DNA of 64,000 nt, taken from NCBI RefSeq assembly GCF_030811455.1, contig NZ_JAUSQU010000001.1:124001-188000 (forward strand), read 5' to 3'. This document shows positions 17,402 to 27,214 of the stretch, one piece after another (position 1 is the first letter of the stretch; every line of letters starts with the position of its first letter). This DNA is from Streptosporangium lutulentum (GTDB lineage Bacteria > Actinomycetota > Actinomycetes > Streptosporangiales > Streptosporangiaceae). Below the pieces are notes generated by a model. That model saw only the letters and a program-made list of their open reading frames with translations, made no database searches and was not told the DNA's origin. Both the position numbers and the translations under genes were made by a program.

Positions 17402-18146
17402 GAGTGTCGCATTCCTCCGGTTCTCCGGGGGGGTGTCCCCTCTGACGAACGGCCAGGACGTGCGTTCTCATTCCACAACTTATCCCGCAAGTGTCAACCC
17501 TCCGGGGGAGCGATATGGGAAGCTGACACCATGGCTTGACTCAATGTGTCGGCGGAAGGCAGGCCGGTCTCCTCAAAGGGGGAGCCAAACGGACAGGGAG
17601 TCAGTAGCCTGATCTTGCCGGGGATGCCGACGGAGACGAGGTCTGCAGTTGCCGGGACGGTCCGGCTCGATCCTGCTAGGGTCCTGGCCGCAAACGTTTT
17701 AAGGCGTCGGCGAGTGATTGCGCCGGCGGTCGCGAACATGATGGGAGCAAGGTCGGGTTCTGGGCGGCGCAGGCCGGCGAGGGCCTTGACATCTCCCACG
17801 CGAGAGGGTCCCGAACCGGGCTTCTCGCACTCAGGGCGTGAGATTGCCTCGGCCTCGGAAAGGGGGCGGATGCGGAGGGAGACGGCGTCACCATCCGGCT
17901 TCGGCGGAATGCCGGCCGGCGGATGCCCATGCCGGCGCCCCGGCGCGTTAGCGTGGAGCCCCCGGACCCCGGACCGGAGACGTTCGAGGGATGCGCCGAC
18001 CTCATCATGGGCGGGGCTTCCGTCCGCACACACCCATCGCTGATGATGTACTGCAGGATCCGGTCCCCCGGAGCCGCGCTACGCCAATTCGCAAGTTTGG
18101 AGATGTGCCTCGTGGGAGACCCTGGCACGCGACGGAGGTGCCGACC
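17402..18146. other. Long gap with no supported gene
   Basis: This 745-base stretch is less GC-rich than its surroundings near 17450-17530. Open frames exist on both strands, but none has a good start, family resemblance or typical codon bias. No RNA gene, repeat or terminator is evident. The last part carries the ribosome binding site GGAGG (18134-18138) of the phosphatase gene. Confidence 0.5.
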
Positions 18147-20240
18147 ATGAGCGCCGAAACCTCCGTGCCCCGTCCCCGGGAGTCGGGTGTGGACATCTCA
18201 GACTCCGGCCTGTTACAGGGCTTGCTGTCGCAGTCACCGTTCGCCTTCGCGTTCTTCGATCCCTCCGGCCGTTTCCAGCGGGTCGACGAGGTCTTCGCCG
18301 ACGTGGTGGGGCTCTCCGCCGAGCGTCTGGTCGGAAAGGCTCCCGGCGAGCTGCTCTCCGCCGATCTCACGGCGCTCATCGAGGGTTCGGTCCGCGGCAT
18401 CGCCGAGGGCGCCCAGGTCGAGGGCGACCAGCGGATCCGGGTGCGCACGACTGACGGGGAGACCCATCACTGGTCGCTGACGTTCTCGCCGGTCCACGAC
18501 GAAAAGGGCGCGCTCTGTGCGATCTGCCTCATCGGCGTGGACATCACCGACAGCAGGCAGGTCGAAGAGGACCTGCGGCGCAGCGAGGAGCGCTACCGCT
18601 CGCTGGTCGAGGCCCAGTCCCAGCTCGTGTGGATCACCGCGCCGACCGGGGCCGTCCTGGAGGACGCGCCGCAGTGGCGCGCCATCACCGGCCAGGGCCT
18701 TGAGGAATATCTCGCTCACGGCTGGCTGGAGGCCGTTCACCCCGACGACCGCCCGCACACCGAGGAGGCCTGGCGCGACGCGCTGCGCGGCCGGACCATG
18801 TTCGAGTGGAGCTACCGGGTCCGCACCCGCTCCAGCGGCTACCGCCACTTCGAGGTGCACGCGGTCCCGATCATCCGGCACGGCCGGGTGGTCGAGTGGG
18901 TGGGCGCGAACACCGACGTCACCCCGCAGCGCGAGGCCGAGGAGATGCGCGGCCGGTTGACCGATCAGCTCGGAGCCGCGGCCCTGCGGACCGCACGGCT
19001 CCAGGGCGCCACGGCGATACTCGCCGAGGCGCTCACCGTCGAGCAGGTCGTCCAGGTCATCATCGACGTGGGCCGTACGGCGCTGGCGGCCGACCGGTCG
19101 GCCGTGGCGCTGCTCGACATCGATCGGGCCGCACTGAAGCTGGTGAACAGCGGAGGCATCCCGGATATGCCCGGCGCGCCGGGCGAGGAGATCCCGCTGT
19201 CGCACTCCAGTGTGATGACCATGGCGGTGAACAGCCGCCGCCCGGTCTTCGCCGAGTCGCCCGAGAGCCTGAGATCCCAGCTCGTGGACGCGGGAGGCGA
19301 GGAGGAGGCCATCACGAGCTTCCTCGCCCACAGCGACGAGCGGGCCTGGGTGGGCCTGCCGTTGCTGGCCGCGGGGCGCGCGCTCGGCGCGCTGCGCTTC
19401 TCCTTCACCAGACCTCAGAAGATCTCCCAGGAAGACGGCGTCTTCCTGGAGGCGCTCGCCGGGCAGTGCGCCCTGGCCGTGGAGCGGGCCACCCTGTTCG
19501 AGCGGGAGCATCGCACCGCCGAGACGCTCCAGCGCAGCCTGCTGCCCGATCGCCTCCCGGTGGTGCGCGGCCTGGTGCTGGCTCAGCGCTTCCGCTCAGG
19601 AAGCCGCCACGTGCAGGTCGGCGGCGACTGGTACGACGCGTTCGTGCTGCAGGACGGCAGGGTCGCGGCGGTGGTCGGCGACGTCATGGGCAAGGGCGTC
19701 AAGGCCGCGGCCGGGATGGGCAGGATCCGCAACGCCATGCGGGCCCTGGCGCTGACCAATCCGCCGCCGGCGGCGGTCCTCACCGGCCTGGACCGGGTTT
19801 TCGAGGCCACCGAGGAGGAGGAGCAGGTCACCACCCTCGCCTACATGGTGGTCGAGCCAGGCAGCGGAGAGGGCACGCTGGCGCTGGCCGGTCACCCGCC
19901 GCCCCTGCTGGTCTCACCTCAGGGTGTGCCGCTGCTGTGCGACGGCGAGCCGGGCACGCCGCTCGGCTGGCCCACGAGCCGCAGGCAGTTCCGGTTCTGC
20001 GTTCCGCCTGGCCACACGGCTGTCCTGTATTCGGATGGTCTGGTGGAGAACCGGAAGCGTGGGCTCGATGCCGGGCTGGCTGAACTTTGCTCTGTTGTGA
20101 CCGAAGCGCCACCCGAAGTCGTCGGAAGCCCTCATATGTTGCTGGATTTCCTGGTTGACAGGATGCTGTCGGGATATGAGCAGGATGATGACGTCACGGT
20201 GCTTGCGATTCATGTTCCTCCAGCCACGAAGAGTGACTGA
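18147..20240 (+). CDS. PAS-PAS-GAF-SpoIIE (PP2C) regulatory phosphatase
   Basis: The 697 residues are arranged as PAS (~20-135), PAS with PAC (~148-262), GAF (~300-445) and a SpoIIE/RsbU-type PP2C phosphatase (~475-690). The metal-binding motifs G-G-D-W-Y-D (~491) and G-D-V-M-G-K-G (~512) are intact. Such proteins sense a ligand, redox state or light and dephosphorylate anti-sigma antagonists. The start is set by GGAGG eight bases before ATG; earlier in-frame codons are weak. It has no membrane segment. It lies upstream of the principal sigma gene, but nothing shows a direct link. The partner anti-sigma system is not in this window. Confidence 0.9.
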   Translation: MSAETSVPRPRESGVDISDSGLLQGLLSQSPFAFAFFDPSGRFQRVDEVFADVVGLSAERLVGKAPGELLSADLTALIEGSVRGIAEGAQVEGDQRIRVRTTDGETHHWSLTFSPVHDEKGALCAICLIGVDITDSRQVEEDLRRSEERYRSLVEAQSQLVWITAPTGAVLEDAPQWRAITGQGLEEYLAHGWLEAVHPDDRPHTEEAWRDALRGRTMFEWSYRVRTRSSGYRHFEVHAVPIIRHGRVVEWVGANTDVTPQREAEEMRGRLTDQLGAAALRTARLQGATAILAEALTVEQVVQVIIDVGRTALAADRSAVALLDIDRAALKLVNSGGIPDMPGAPGEEIPLSHSSVMTMAVNSRRPVFAESPESLRSQLVDAGGEEEAITSFLAHSDERAWVGLPLLAAGRALGALRFSFTRPQKISQEDGVFLEALAGQCALAVERATLFEREHRTAETLQRSLLPDRLPVVRGLVLAQRFRSGSRHVQVGGDWYDAFVLQDGRVAAVVGDVMGKGVKAAAGMGRIRNAMRALALTNPPPAAVLTGLDRVFEATEEEEQVTTLAYMVVEPGSGEGTLALAGHPPPLLVSPQGVPLLCDGEPGTPLGWPTSRRQFRFCVPPGHTAVLYSDGLVENRKRGLDAGLAELCSVVTEAPPEVVGSPHMLLDFLVDRMLSGYEQDDDVTVLAIHVPPATKSD

Positions 20241-20412
20241 ATGAATCAGTCATAACGGTTGCTTTCGGGTATCGGTGCCTCGCTTACGTACGCACTACTC
20301 TCTGGGTCGGCCTAGGGTGGAGGACAACCGCCAGGAGGCGGCCGTATGGACCACGGTGTCATGCCACAATGCTGGACAGGTGCGTCGCGGTTCGCGCGGC
20401 CTCGCTAATAAC

Positions 20413-20436
20413 AACTAGAGCTAACTGCCCCTAGTT
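20413..20436. promoter_or_regulatory. Inverted repeat in the principal sigma gene leader
   Basis: AACTAG and CTAGTT are separated by 12 bases. GCCC/GGGC can form a competing smaller hairpin (20427-20440) that shares the CTAGTT. It lies 47-70 bases before the start in a 240-base intergenic region expected to hold the sigma gene promoter. No run of T follows. Significance unclear. Confidence 0.3.
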
Positions 20437-20482
20437 GGGCATCTGGGTCCATTCTCGTCACGCTTTCCTTCGAGAGGTGTTC

Positions 20483-22108
20483 GTGTCGCCTGCAAGTTCG
20501 ACTCGCTCGAAGCCATCCGAGCTGAACGAGCCCGTCATTCAGCAGCTGATGGAGCGGGGGCGCTCGCAGGGGTTCCTCGAGTCCGAGGATGTCCGCAAGG
20601 CCGTCGAGGAAGCGGACATTCCGATGGCGCAGGTCGCTGGAATACTGCGCAGCCTCAGCAAAGAGGGCATCACGGTAAGACTGACCGCTGAGGACTCCGC
20701 GGCTCCCAAGAAGTCCCGGACTTCGACCAAGCGCCGTGCCCCCGCCGTTCCCGCCACAGTTAAGAAGACCAAGACCGCCGCGGCGGCCAAGGAGCAGCCG
20801 GAGACCGTCACCGCGGTCGTCAGCGGCTCCGAGCCCGTGCCCGCGGCCAAGAAGCCGGCGGCCCCGGCCAAGAAGATCGCCCCGGCCGCCAAGAAGCCGA
20901 TCCCCGCCCCGCCGAAGAAGGCCGGGCCCGAGGCGGCTGCCCCGAAGCCCGACCCGAAGCCGAAGTCGGCCCTGGGTGAGGACGACGAAGATGTCGAGCT
21001 TGAGGATGTCGAGCTCGAAGACTTCGACCTTGAGGCCGTGACCGAGGTCGAGGTCGAGGTCGAAGTGGAGATCGAGGCCGAGGTCGAGGCCGAGGAGTCG
21101 CCCAAGGTCGTGGTCGTCGAGCAGAACGAGGACGAGGTCCTCATCCTCTCCGACGATGACGACGACGCTCCTGTGCCGCAGGTCGCCGCCGCCGGTGCCA
21201 CGGCCGACCCGGTCAAGGACTACCTCAAGCAGATCGGCAAGGTTCCGCTGCTCAACGCCGAGCAGGAGGTCGAGCTCGCCAAGCGCATCGAGGCCGGCCT
21301 GTTCGCCGAGGAGCAGCTCGGCACCGACGGCGAGAAGCTTCCGGTCGACGTCCGCGCCGAGCTGGAGTGGATCGCCGAGGACGGCCGCCGGGCCAAGAAC
21401 CACCTGCTGGAGGCCAACCTCCGCCTCGTGGTCTCGCTGGCCAAGCGCTACACCGGCCGTGGCATGCTCTTCCTGGACCTGATCCAGGAGGGCAACCTGG
21501 GCCTGATCCGTGCGGTCGAGAAGTTCGACTACACCAAGGGTTACAAGTTCTCCACCTACGCCACCTGGTGGATCCGGCAGGCGATCACCCGCGCCATGGC
21601 CGACCAGGCGCGGACCATCCGCATCCCGGTCCACATGGTCGAAGTGATCAACAAGCTGGCCCGGGTCCAGCGGCAGATGCTGCAGGACCTCGGTCGCGAG
21701 CCCACTCCCGAGGAGTTGGCCCGCGAGCTCGACATGACCCCCGAGAAGGTCGTCGAGGTCCAGAAGTACGGCCGTGAGCCGATCTCCCTGCACACCCCTC
21801 TGGGTGAGGAGGGCGACAGCGAGTTCGGTGACCTCATCGAAGACTCCGAGGCGATCGTCCCGGCCGACGCGGTCAGTTTCACACTCCTGCAGGAGCAGCT
21901 CCACTCCGTTCTGGACACGCTGTCCGAACGTGAGGCGGGTGTGGTCTCGATGCGCTTCGGTCTCACCGACGGTCAGCCCAAGACGCTCGACGAGATCGGC
22001 AAGGTCTACGGGGTGACGCGCGAGCGCATCCGGCAGATCGAGTCCAAGACCATGTCCAAGCTTCGCCACCCGTCCCGGTCCCAGGTTCTGCGCGACTACC
22101 TGGACTGA
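20483..22108 (+). CDS. rpoD: Principal RNA polymerase sigma factor (HrdB/SigA, RpoD family)
   Basis: The 541-residue group 1 sigma factor has a region 1.1 at the N-terminus. A Lys/Ala/Pro-rich then Glu/Asp/Val-rich low-complexity stretch follows (~75-235). Region 1.2 ([11 protein letters not shown], ~241) is followed by a complete region 2 ([13 protein letters not shown]), region 3 and region 4 helix-turn-helix ([12 protein letters not shown]) near the C-terminus. It directs housekeeping transcription. GTG 20483 follows GAGAGG and is preferred over an ATG 48 bases upstream with no binding site. A perfect terminator follows. Confidence 0.95.
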   Translation: MSPASSTRSKPSELNEPVIQQLMERGRSQGFLESEDVRKAVEEADIPMAQVAGILRSLSKEGITVRLTAEDSAAPKKSRTSTKRRAPAVPATVKKTKTAAAAKEQPETVTAVVSGSEPVPAAKKPAAPAKKIAPAAKKPIPAPPKKAGPEAAAPKPDPKPKSALGEDDEDVELEDVELEDFDLEAVTEVEVEVEVEIEAEVEAEESPKVVVVEQNEDEVLILSDDDDDAPVPQVAAAGATADPVKDYLKQIGKVPLLNAEQEVELAKRIEAGLFAEEQLGTDGEKLPVDVRAELEWIAEDGRRAKNHLLEANLRLVVSLAKRYTGRGMLFLDLIQEGNLGLIRAVEKFDYTKGYKFSTYATWWIRQAITRAMADQARTIRIPVHMVEVINKLARVQRQMLQDLGREPTPEELARELDMTPEKVVEVQKYGREPISLHTPLGEEGDSEFGDLIEDSEAIVPADAVSFTLLQEQLHSVLDTLSEREAGVVSMRFGLTDGQPKTLDEIGKVYGVTRERIRQIESKTMSKLRHPSRSQVLRDYLD

Positions 22109-22120
22109 GAGGTAACGACG

Positions 22121-22152
22121 GCGGGGCCCACACCAACCGGTGTGGGCCCCGC
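22121..22152 (+). terminator. Perfect 14-bp hairpin after the principal sigma gene
   Basis: GCGGGGCCCACACC, loop AACC, then the exact reverse complement, 13 bases after the stop codon. There is no T-run, as is usual for actinobacterial terminators. Confidence 0.85.
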
Positions 22153-22219
22153 TGCCGTTAACGCGGCTGTAACGATTCGGTAGCACGGAACGTGAGGCGG
22201 GCACCTAGGCTCGCGCCTC

Positions 22220-23185
22220 ATGGGTGTGGCCGAAACGGACAGGATTCGCGCCCGGGGGCCGCGGGCGATCATCGATCGTCCGTGGGCGGACACGGTGCTC
22301 GACGACGCGGTCAGCGCGGTGCGCCGGAAGGTTTTCGAGGCCGGGACGGCCGTGCTCGGGGTGACACGTGGGTATCCGGAGAGCCGGGCGCTCAGGGTCG
22401 AGGCACTGGCCAAGGCGTCCGTGGGCTGGAGCCGGAGCATCGAGGCGCTGACAAGCCGTGACCGGTCCAATCCCGATCTCTGGCTGTGGCTGGGCCGTAC
22501 CCGCATCGAGGAGGCCTGGGCGCTCAAACCGGATGTGAGGGCGCGAGCCGTGCAGGCACAGCGGCTGCGGGCCTTTCAACAGGCGATGGAGTCGGCCAGG
22601 CTGCCGCTTCTCACCGCGGTGGCGCTCGCACCGGCCGATCCGGTGCCCTGGGAATCGATGATGTGGCTCTTCCTCGGCCTCGACCGCCCGCGCCAGGAGA
22701 AGGACGCGGCCTGGTTTGAGGCCGTTCGCCGGTATCCGACGCTCTTTCCGGCCAATGTGGCCCGGCTGATGACGCTCTCTCCCGCCTGGGGAGGTAGCTC
22801 CCAGGAAATGCTGAAATTCGTCAGGGAAGCCGTCTCGCAGGCGCCGGACGGTGACCCGATGCCCGCTCTGCTGCCGCTGGCACACTTCGAGCACGTGGCG
22901 GCGGAGCGCTCGCCGATGTCGCGGAGCGGCTGGTTCTCGGACGAGGCGCTGCGTGAGGTCGTCTCACACGCGGGTCGCTGGCTGGGCGGGGACGGGCATC
23001 CGCGGGCGGTGGAGGCCCACAACCTGTTCGGAGCGGCCTTCTACCTGACTGACCTGCGGCGGCCCGCACGCGGACATCTCATGCGGACCGGGGGCAGGGT
23101 GAGCCGGCTGCCGTGGAGCTACCTCGGCGACCCGGCTCAGCAGTTTCTGCGGGCCTGTGGGCGGCTCAACGTCGTCCCGGGGTGA
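22220..23185 (+). CDS. Conserved hypothetical helical protein, 321 residues
   Basis: No named family is recognised. The protein is rich in Ala, Arg and Trp, and is helical with TPR-like spacing (D-L-W-L-W-L-G-R, P-W-E-S-M-M-W-L-F-L). It has neither signal peptide nor membrane segment. It follows the sigma-factor terminator and has no clear ribosome binding site. A TAGGCT about ten bases before ATG 22220 could be the -10 of a leaderless message. Third-position GC is high, so it is very likely coding. Function unknown. Confidence 0.75.
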   Translation: MGVAETDRIRARGPRAIIDRPWADTVLDDAVSAVRRKVFEAGTAVLGVTRGYPESRALRVEALAKASVGWSRSIEALTSRDRSNPDLWLWLGRTRIEEAWALKPDVRARAVQAQRLRAFQQAMESARLPLLTAVALAPADPVPWESMMWLFLGLDRPRQEKDAAWFEAVRRYPTLFPANVARLMTLSPAWGGSSQEMLKFVREAVSQAPDGDPMPALLPLAHFEHVAAERSPMSRSGWFSDEALREVVSHAGRWLGGDGHPRAVEAHNLFGAAFYLTDLRRPARGHLMRTGGRVSRLPWSYLGDPAQQFLRACGRLNVVPG

Positions 23186-23274
23186 ACGTACTCGGGAGGT
23201 CGTCCCATGCGGCGACACCGAGAAGACGTGATCACCACCGTACATTTCCATGGTTTTGATCAATGCGTTATATG

Positions 23275-24015
23275 TCACACTTTGACGCTGAGAATCCATG
23301 ACTCTCCGGTACCCGGCGAGGTTTCGAGGGCGACGGCGTGGCCCAGATGGTCCAGGATCTTGACGAGTTCCTCGGGAGTCTGGGGGTCGGTGTCCGCCTC
23401 CAGCAGGGAGCGGGCGATCACGCCGCGAGTGGCCTTGGCCATGTGGCTGACGACCTTGCCGTCCCTGAGCACCCGCACCGCCACCGCCCGGCCGCGAGGT
23501 CGCCACGCCGCGGCGTAGGTGCTGGAGCGCAGGTCCACGACCAGGCCGGGCTCGGCGTCAAGGACCGGGGTGATCGACCGGCGCCAGTAGGCGCCCAGCC
23601 CGCCGAGCGGCGGCAGCCTCACGCCCATGGAGAGCCGGTACGGCGGCACCCGGTCGGTGATCCGCAGCAGACCCCAGAGCCCGGAGAAGATCAACAGGCT
23701 CTCCGCCGCACGTCCCGCCGCCTCGGGGGACAGGGAGGCCAGGGCGAGATTGTCGTAGAGCACGCCGGTGTAGAGATCGGCGGCCTTCAGCGTGGGGGCG
23801 GTCCGCAGAGCCTGGTTCTTGCCGATCTCGCCGAGTTGTCCCGGTGACAACCCGAGAACGAGGTGAGCCTCGGGGCCGTCGCACAACGTGTCGAGCGCGC
23901 CCAGAACGGCCTCACGCGACGCGTTCAGGGAAGGGAAACTCAGTCGGGGCAGGTCAAGGGCGGGGCCGTCGCCCAGCGCGGCCTTTCCCTCCGATGGAGG
24001 AAGAACAATCAGCAC
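23275..24015 (-). CDS. yaaA: Peroxide stress protein YaaA family (DUF328)
   Basis: The 246-residue protein opens V-L-I-V-L-P-P-S-E-G-K, the invariant YaaA start, and contains L-Y-T-G-V-L-Y-D and I-F-S-G-L-W-G-L-L. E. coli YaaA (258 residues) limits free iron and DNA damage during peroxide stress. The GTG is chosen because the family motif begins there; the long in-frame extension upstream has no family match. There is no obvious ribosome binding site, so the message may be leaderless. It stands alone between hypothetical genes. Confidence 0.9.
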   Translation of the reverse strand: MLIVLPPSEGKAALGDGPALDLPRLSFPSLNASREAVLGALDTLCDGPEAHLVLGLSPGQLGEIGKNQALRTAPTLKAADLYTGVLYDNLALASLSPEAAGRAAESLLIFSGLWGLLRITDRVPPYRLSMGVRLPPLGGLGAYWRRSITPVLDAEPGLVVDLRSSTYAAAWRPRGRAVAVRVLRDGKVVSHMAKATRGVIARSLLEADTDPQTPEELVKILDHLGHAVALETSPGTGESWILSVKV

Positions 24016-24667
24016 AGTCGCCGAGCGTAGTGCGGTGAGCGGAGACCGGGGCCCGGCGCGGTCGCCGAGCGCCGTGCGGCGGGCGGAGACCGGGATCCTC
24101 TCGGCATGGTCAACGAGATTTTGAACCGTTTTGTCGGTCGAGGATTGACCGATGGGCCCGTGGGAATGGGGCGTGAGGGCACGGAGGGGCGGGTCGTGCG
24201 CACGGCGCCGGTGTGACAGCGCCGTCGAGAGGCATTCGGGAGACGTCGCCGAAGGTGCCGAGTGCGCTGAGACGCCCTCGTGGACATGGATCGGCGCCCG
24301 CTGGAGGGCGTGGGCGGAAGACTCGCCGACGGCGGGAGGTTTGGCGACGACGGCCTGAGGGCGGCCGCACATCCCCACCGGCTGTGCCCGCCGTCCGCGC
24401 CTCACCCGGCCAGGAGGCCGTAGGGGGCGTGGGTCGGGGGTGGGCGGTCAGGGAGTCGTTCGATGGCCGTGGTGCCGCGCGCGCGACACCTGGCCATGGA
24501 CGAAAAAATTATGTGCCCTGCTCTCGCAGGCGCGAGGGCAGGGTACGTGGCGGGCATATTCAGTCATGGTGGAGGCGAACACCGCGATCCGGTCGCTCTA
24601 CGAGCAGGGGTTTCACGGTGTCGGGCCGGTATCGCTACCGGATCCGATGACTCCTGCACCTACCTAT
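24016..24667. other. Gap of about 650 bases, no supported gene
   Basis: Several short frames are open but none has a start, bias or similarity that I trust. The stretch holds the minus-strand terminator at 24503-24543 and a small perfect hairpin CCGGTA-TCGC-TACCGG near 24630. Confidence 0.5.
24503..24543 (-). terminator. Intrinsic terminator for the DUF7455 gene
   Basis: On the minus strand, CCCTGC-C-CTCGC pairs with GCGAG-A-GCAGGG (24516-24543, one wobble pair, four-base loop). Eight bases later comes a run of six T (24508-24503). It is one of the few classical stem plus T-tract terminators in this GC-rich region. It sits about 125 bases beyond the DUF7455 stop. Confidence 0.7.
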
Positions 24668-24898
24668 TCATCGTTCATCGTTGGTCGCCTTTGAGGGGGT
24701 GCTGCTGAGGCGCGCAGACTCGTCCTGGATGTTGGCGCCCTTGTCTCTCAGCACGGCTACGTGCTGCCGCCCGTGGTGGGCGCAGAACAGCAGCTCCCCA
24801 CCTATGGGCAGGGTCGCGCGGATGTAGGCCTGGGCGCCGCACCGGTCGCAGCGGTCCGCGGCCGTCAGCTGCTTGGCGGGGGCGAGAGTTCCAGTCAC
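24668..24898 (-). CDS. DUF7455 small zinc-ribbon-like protein
   Basis: The 76-residue protein has the core D-R-C-D-R-C-G-A-Q-A-Y-I-R-A-T-L-P and G-E-L-L-F-C-A-H-H-G-R-Q-H. This gives a C-x2-C...C-x2-H pattern that should bind zinc. This family sits next to parE and the principal sigma gene in many actinobacteria, as it does here. GTG start with AAAGG seven bases upstream. It is divergent from parE. Molecular role unknown. Confidence 0.88.
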   Translation of the reverse strand: MTGTLAPAKQLTAADRCDRCGAQAYIRATLPIGGELLFCAHHGRQHVAVLRDKGANIQDESARLSSTPSKATNDER

Positions 24899-25137
24899 GT
24901 ATCGCCTTTCAGGTCATCCCCAAGTGGAGGATCGGGCGTCAGTCACTTGAGAGAACATCTAACCCGATACGAACGTTCCCAACCGACCCCCCACTACGCC
25001 CAGAGCGGAAAGCACCCGAAGGTAAGGGTGATCGCGCCGGATGTAACACTGTTGGCCACCTGATGGCAAGCTTGTACGCGCAGCGGCGGGAAGAACGGTA
25101 AGCTGCGCACACGTGTTCGAGCAGAGTGGGAGTGGCT

Positions 25138-27210
25138 GTGACCGCAGTTAGCGCGGAGGCGGGTTATACGGCTCGTCATCTGTCGGTGCTGGAGGGTCTC
25201 GAAGCCGTTCGCAAGCGCCCGGGCATGTACATCGGGTCCACCGACAGCCGTGGCCTCATGCACTGCCTCTGGGAGATCGTGGACAACGGGGTCGACGAGG
25301 CCCTGGCCGGCCACTGCGACCGCATCGAGGTCGAGCTCCACGCCGACGGTTCGATCGAGGTCCGCGACAACGGCCGCGGCATCCCGGTGGACATCGAGCC
25401 CAAGAGCGGCCTGGCGGGAGTCGAGCTCGTCTACACCAAGCTCCACGCCGGCGGAAAGTTCGGAGGCGGCTCCTACGGCGCCTCCGGCGGCCTGCACGGC
25501 GTCGGCGCCTCCGTGGTCAACGCCCTGTCCTCGCGGCTGGACGTCGAGGTCGACCGCGGCGGCCAGACCCACGAGATCAGCTTCCGCCGGGGTGTCCCCG
25601 GCGTCTTCGACGGCGACGGGTCCACGGCCAAGTTCAAGAAGAAGTCCGGACTGCGCGACGGCGGCAAGCTCGCCCGCAAGGTCACGGGCACCCGCGTCCG
25701 CTTCTGGGCGGACCGCCAGATCTTCCTGCCCGACGCCGAGGTGTCCCTCGACGAGATCCACGTCCGCCTCCGCCAGACGGCGTTCCTGGTCCCCGGCCTG
25801 ACCCTGGCCGTGCGCGACAGCCGCGGCGAGGAGGCCGTCGAGGAGGAGTTCCACTTCGACGGCGGCATCTCGGAGTTCACCGAGTTCCTCGCCCGCGACG
25901 AGGCGGTCTGCGACGTGGTGCGCCTGCAGGGCTTCGGCCACTTCCACGAGACCGTGCCGGTCCTCGACGACCTCGGGCACATGACCGCCACAGAGGTCCA
26001 GCGCGAGCTCACCGTGGACGTCGCGCTGCGCTGGGGCAAGGGCTACGACAGCACCATCCGGTCCTTCGTCAACGTGATCGCCACTCCCAAGGGCGGCACT
26101 CACATCAACGGCTTCGAGCGGGCCCTCGTCCGCACCCTGAACGAGCAGTTGCGTGAGACCCGTCTGCTGAAGAACGGCGACGCCCCGGTCACCCGCGAGG
26201 ACATCATGGAGGGCCTCACCGGAGTGGTGACCGTCCGAGTGCCCGAGCCGCAGTTCGAGGGGCAGACCAAGGAGGTCCTGGGCACCTCGGCGGCCTCCAG
26301 GATCGTCGCTCACGTCGTCTCGCGTGAGCTCAAGGAGCTGTTCACCAACATGCCGCGCGGCGCCAAGCAGCAGCTGCGCGCGGTCTTGGAGAAGATCGCC
26401 GCGGCGGCCAAGGCCCGCATCGCCGCTCGTGAGCACCGTGACAACCAGCGGCGCAAGACCGCCCTGGAGAACTCCGCGCTCCCGGCCAAGCTGGTCGACT
26501 GCCGCAGCGACGAGGTGGACCGCAGCGAGCTGTTCATCGTCGAGGGTGACTCGGCGCTGGGCACCGCCCGCGCGGCCCGCGACTCCGAGTTCCAGGCGCT
26601 GCTGCCGATCCGCGGCAAGATCCTGAACGTGCAGAAGGCGTCCGTCGCCGACATGCTCAAGAACACCGAGTGTGCCGCGATCATCCAGGTCATCGGCGCG
26701 GGTTCCGGCCGTTCCTTCGACATCGAGGCGGCCCGCTACGGCAAGGTCATCCTGATGGCCGACGCCGACGTCGACGGCGCCCACATCCGCTGTCTGCTGC
26801 TCACCCTGTTCCACCGCTACATGAGGCCGATGGTCGAGGCCGGTCGGGTCTTCGCCGCCGTCCCGCCGCTGCATCGGATCGAGATCACCAACCCCGGCCG
26901 AGGGCAGAGCAAATACGTCTACTGCTACTCCGACGCCGAGCTGCACCGGGTCCTGCGCGACCTGGAGCGCCGGGGCAAGCGCTGGAAGGACCCGGTCCAG
27001 CGCTACAAGGGCCTGGGCGAGATGGACGCCGACCAACTGGCCGAGACGACCATGGAGCCTCGGCACCGGACCCTCCGCCGGGTCCAGATCGAGGACATCC
27101 AGGAAGCCGAGCGGATCTTCGATCTCCTGATGGGCAGTGACGTGGCCCCGCGCAGGGAGTTCATCGTGGGCAGCGCGGCCGAGGTCGACCGCGACCACAT
27201 CGACGCCTAG
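25138..27210 (+). CDS. parE: DNA topoisomerase IV subunit B / second gyrase-B-like subunit
   Basis: The ~690-residue type IIA topoisomerase ATPase subunit has the GHKL ATP site E-I-V-D-N-G-V-D-E (E46, N50), a transducer domain, and a TOPRIM domain with E469 (V-E-G-D-S-A-L-G) and D542-x-D544 (A-D-A-D-V-D-G). It ends with G-L-G-E-M-D-A-D-Q-L. It should work with the parC product (28768-31269, minus) to decatenate chromosomes. Three GTG codons (25126, 25132, 25138) are possible starts. I prefer 25138, with GGGAG at 25128-25132 as binding site. The actinobacterial neighbourhood with the principal sigma gene supports ParE over GyrB. Confidence 0.92.
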   Translation: MTAVSAEAGYTARHLSVLEGLEAVRKRPGMYIGSTDSRGLMHCLWEIVDNGVDEALAGHCDRIEVELHADGSIEVRDNGRGIPVDIEPKSGLAGVELVYTKLHAGGKFGGGSYGASGGLHGVGASVVNALSSRLDVEVDRGGQTHEISFRRGVPGVFDGDGSTAKFKKKSGLRDGGKLARKVTGTRVRFWADRQIFLPDAEVSLDEIHVRLRQTAFLVPGLTLAVRDSRGEEAVEEEFHFDGGISEFTEFLARDEAVCDVVRLQGFGHFHETVPVLDDLGHMTATEVQRELTVDVALRWGKGYDSTIRSFVNVIATPKGGTHINGFERALVRTLNEQLRETRLLKNGDAPVTREDIMEGLTGVVTVRVPEPQFEGQTKEVLGTSAASRIVAHVVSRELKELFTNMPRGAKQQLRAVLEKIAAAAKARIAAREHRDNQRRKTALENSALPAKLVDCRSDEVDRSELFIVEGDSALGTARAARDSEFQALLPIRGKILNVQKASVADMLKNTECAAIIQVIGAGSGRSFDIEAARYGKVILMADADVDGAHIRCLLLTLFHRYMRPMVEAGRVFAAVPPLHRIEITNPGRGQSKYVYCYSDAELHRVLRDLERRGKRWKDPVQRYKGLGEMDADQLAETTMEPRHRTLRRVQIEDIQEAERIFDLLMGSDVAPRREFIVGSAAEVDRDHIDA

Positions 27211-27214
27211 CGGG

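Noticed and set aside
17494..18043. Overlapping 165-180 codon frames on both strands before the PAS phosphatase
   Set aside because: Neither has a binding site, recognisable family or the expected third-position GC. Probably non-coding.
22121..22152. Attachment site or mobile-element end at the perfect inverted repeat
   Set aside because: It directly follows the sigma gene stop, and a terminator explains it; no integrase or duplicated target is seen.
24152..24650. Short plus-strand frames downstream of yaaA
   Set aside because: Arg/Gly-rich, no start signals, and they overlap a clear minus-strand terminator.
24960..24985. LexA (SOS) box between DUF7455 and parE
   Set aside because: GAACGTTC is present, but the actinobacterial LexA site needs GAAC and GTTC separated by four bases, which is not the case.
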